Shown piece by piece: positions 61,452 through 64,000 of a stretch of DNA of 64,000 nucleotides (positions are counted from its first letter, which is position 1; each line of letters opens with the position of its first letter). This DNA comes from Hypericum androsaemum (Eukaryota; Streptophyta; Magnoliopsida; Malpighiales; Hypericaceae), in the NCBI GenBank assembly GCA_963995505.1, contig OZ023183.1, forward strand, positions 17,728,671 through 17,792,670, in the 5' to 3' direction. The notes under the pieces are model-generated. The model had not been told where the DNA came from. It was given only the letters and a program-made list of their open reading frames with translations, and ran no database searches. The position numbers and the translations under genes are program-made.

Positions 61452-63332
61452 TATTGGGATGGCGAGAAATAGGAAAGACTTATTTCCTATTCCTATTCTG
61501 ACTAGGTTTTGGACTCCTAATCTGACCTAGATAGGTTACTTGTACACCAAGGGTTTACCTCTGTATAAAGGCATGTTACCCTAAGGTTTTGTATGGCTTT
61601 GTGGCTCAGAAACTCATCAATAAAAGTTCTCCTTTCTCTCCGTGGACGTAGGCATTAGGCCGAACCACGTTATCTCTTGTGTTCATGTTCTTTACGCGTT
61701 TTGTTCCCTATTTGCTAAATTCCTAACAAGTGGTATCAAGAGCTAAGGTTGGAGGATGTCGAATCACGGCGCGAAGTTTGCTCTTGTGAAGTTTGATGGT
61801 TCATTGAATTTCGGGTTATGGCAAAGGCATGTTAGGGATCTCCTCGTGCAGCAAGGGATGGTTATCGCGCTCTCGGAGAAGAAGTCCGAGAAGATGGAGG
61901 AGCAAGAGTGGGAAGAGTTGGAGGCCAAGGCAGTAGCGAAGATTCGCTTGTGCTTGGCGGATGATGAGGAGCCACCAGCTGGGTTGTTGAAGAGGATCCA
62001 AGTCGGAGTCAAAGAAGTTCAATGGAAGTGGTTTCAAGTGCGGAGAAGGGCACATGAAGGGGACTATCCAGGACGAACTAGGGATCAAGACAACGAGGAG
62101 GGATCGGCATCCACAACAATGGCCACATCTTCAGATGGGTCGGATGGTGACTGACTTTTTGTCTTATCAAGTCCAATGCATCCTGATAATCTCTTTTCAT
62201 TAGGGACCTTAGATTATAATAGTGATAGTTATAAAGGTATGCTAATGAAGGTGGAGAAGGATGCGATGGTAGGGATGAAGGGTGAAAGGGAATACCTACA
62301 GGTTAGTGGGGAACATTATTGTAGGTGGAGTCACATCAATGAGTCTGATAAAGTGGAAAAAAGCTCAAGTCATATGAGGTTGGTTCGTATGAGGGAACAA
62401 AAGCTTGACATGAATGGTTTGAGTGGAGTTGGGATTCGCGGAGACAAAGTTAGCAAATTTTCGCTATGGTTGTCTAAAGAGACGTGCATGTCAAAGGTGT
62501 TGGGTAGGTTTTGCATGGGGAATGCGAAGCCCTTGGTAGCACCACGGGCGAATTGGGTATCTCACTCAAGGCCGAACGGTGGAGTTCGTGGCATGTCGAG
62601 GGTTCTACTTGGTGAAACAAAAGGTTGCCCTTTGTATGTTATGGCATGTAGCATTGGTATGAGGCAAGAAGGTCCAGCAGAGAAGCAGTTCGAGGTTACG
62701 GAGCATGGGGCTGACCGGAGAATAGAGGACGCATTTTGCAAGGTTGCTTCAGCAGGTGGACTTGCTAGTTGGGGTTCGATGGAGTTTGGAGGAAATACGC
62801 CAAGCAAGCTCGGGAGTTGCTCAAGCTTGGGGGCTGGCTCTAAGTGATTGAACAAAAGGTGAAGAGAAAGTTGAGATGGTTTTATTGATGTAGTTATCTA
62901 TGGTCTGAGATGGAATCGGTGGAGTCGGATTGGTTTTGCAAGATCTCATGGTTCTTCATGGGGCGGTGTTTTGTCAAGGTAGAGTTTGTTGAAGTTTGGG
63001 TGGAGCTTTATAGTTCTTCCACGAGATGATTTCTCGCCAAGGTGGAGATTGTTGGGATGGCGAGAAATAAGAAAGACTTATTTCCTATTTCTATTCCTAT
63101 TCTGACTAGGTTTTGGACTCCTAATCTGACCTAAATAGGTTACTTGTACACCAAGGGTTTGCCTCTATATAAAGGCATGTTACCCTAAGGTTTTGTATGA
63201 CTTTGTGGCTTAGAAACTCATCAATAAAAGTTCTCCTTTCTCTCCGTGGACGTAGGCATTAGGCAGAACCACGTTATCTCTTGTGTCCGTGTTCTTTGCG
63301 CGTTTTGTTCCCTATTTGCTGAATTCCTAACA
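61452..63332 (+). mobile_element. Internally deleted Copia-type LTR element, copy 2
   Basis: LTRs 61452-61728 and 63050-63332 are flanked by the 5-bp duplication GGTGG (61447-61451 and 63333-63337). The first TG of the left LTR reads TA. The primer site TGGTATCAAGAGC follows. One frame from 61756 runs through a Copia Gag-like start, a TGA at 62152-62154, then the Gag-pre-integrase piece, and a reverse-transcriptase-tail remnant (GRFCMGNAKPLVAP) to a stop at 62847. Layout and deletion junctions match 32159-34117. Confidence 0.9.
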
Positions 63333-63746
63333 GGTGGCTCTATCCACTCCTCTTTTGATCAGTGGGAAGGTTTGGTAAGGTATGGAATGTTGAACAAGGT
63401 CTAGATGTCGATATATGCTGCGATCACATGGGAGCTTTGGCTTCTTCGCAACAAAGTAATTTTCATAGAAGGCTGCGTCGATTTTGAACCTCTTTTGCAT
63501 TCTGTGCTTTTTCATGTTCAAGAGTGGCTTGCTTGGTCCAACCTCTCTTCTCATTATGCTGGTCAGGACTTGGGAATGTTTCTGGAATCGTATGGTTGAT
63601 TGGGTTTGTGTGAGGAGTTAGTTAATTCCCATTTTTTGGGACTCCTCCTGTGGGCTCTTGTAATTTTTTGGGCATGTACTTCTCTATATAGGCCTTATGT
63701 ACATATCTTTACCTTTATTTTAATACATCTTCACTTATAAAAAAAA

Positions 63747-64000
63747 GGTAAATTACCCTCACATTCCTGAAGTTTGGTCACCCTTCCCCTAGGGTCCCTG
63801 ACTTTTGGAAAAAGATTGTCCCGTCCCTAAGTTTTGACGATAATAGACTCTCGGGTCCCTGGCTGACGTCATCGACTCTTTTTTTCATTTTTGGTCATAG
63901 AAATGACCAAAATACTCTTTTAAAAAATGTTAGACCTTGTTAAGCTTTAACCTTTTCATAGGAAAAGACAACACAGTACACAACCCAATATTTCACATTC
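63747..64000. mobile_element. Left end of another MULE of the same TIR family
   Basis: It begins GGTAAATTACCCTCACATT directly after the LINE A-run and matches the TIR of 44406 and 59573 through CAAAATACTCTTTT. The rest lies outside the window, so its other end and target duplication cannot be seen. Confidence 0.75.

Larger units (their letters stand above)
59036..63746 (+). mobile_element. LINE remnant with two nested elements
   Basis: Starting near 59036 the frame reads the C-terminal part of a plant LINE reverse transcriptase (EAGGLGIGSIRLKNQVLLFNN), then GDGGKLFFWTDPWL and FPRLFYLS. After the MULE at 59573-61145 it resumes with a zf-RVT domain (VPSKVECFLWKANQGKIQTRDNLF and LCFLCGIEDESVSL). 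After the Copia-type element at 61452-63332 it continues WEGL and WELWLLRNKVIF, and ends with a 3' UTR and A-run at about 63737-63746. Several frameshifts mark it as dead. The 5' end, endonuclease and most of RT are missing. Confidence 0.8.

Overview
The window is nuclear DNA of a flowering plant, very probably a eudicot. Genes have many GT-AG introns, plant-only families are present (RSL bHLH, ZAT10-type zinc finger, D-type cyclin, SPOC/RRM protein), intergenic DNA is AT-rich, and transposable elements are dense and nested. The species cannot be read from the sequence.

Gene layout: the 3' part of a DEAD-box helicase gene like RH1 (+, 128-2899); a small conserved plant protein (-, 3640-3918); a D5-type cyclin (+, 7772-9734); a broken fragment of an IFRD/SAT32-type gene (+, about 12440-12858); an ASCC2-like CUE-domain protein (-, 13331-18475); a long RRM/SPOC protein (-, 19567-24514); an RSL4-type bHLH (-, 25763-27200); adenine phosphoribosyltransferase (-, 42004-44239); and a ZAT10/STZ-type repressor (+, 54630-55343). 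From memory, the Arabidopsis loci STZ (At1g27730), RSL4 (At1g27740), At1g27750, At1g27752 and SAT32 (At1g27760) lie side by side, with APT1 (At1g27450) on the same arm. The middle of the window therefore looks like the same ancestral block, with the IFRD gene decayed and the RSL4-to-ZAT10 interval inflated by transposons.

Mobile DNA fills most of 28-64 kb and several gaps before it. The strongest theme is a set of GGG...CCC elements, six of them with exact 9-bp target duplications, as expected of Mutator-like (MULE) elements: 10594-11754, 18736-19184, 37381-38544, 44406-45856, 46911-51421 and 57603-58054. Two more (59573-61145 and 63747 to the window end) lack a visible duplication. At least three carry pieces of host genes: an LRR receptor kinase, ketopantoate hydroxymethyltransferase (PANB) with a GINS PSF3-like start, and a bHLH exon. 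Other elements are a Ty3-type LTR element with gag and protease but no reverse transcriptase (47906-50957), two copies of an internally deleted Copia-type element (32159-34117 and 61452-63332), minus-strand Copia-like remnants (30729-35190), a solo LTR (36513-36728), a non-autonomous hAT element (38910-39827), two LINE copies (28225-28952 and about 59036-63746) and a short element present twice (11780-12055 and 58501-58742).

The genes share no pathway: RNA helicase and ribosome biogenesis, cell cycle, transcription and RNA regulation, root-hair development, purine salvage and stress repression. The most notable coding feature is the cyclin, which carries three copies of the retinoblastoma-binding LxCxE motif where one is usual. 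All exon models were drawn by eye from reading frame, splice signals and family resemblance; no alignment was run.
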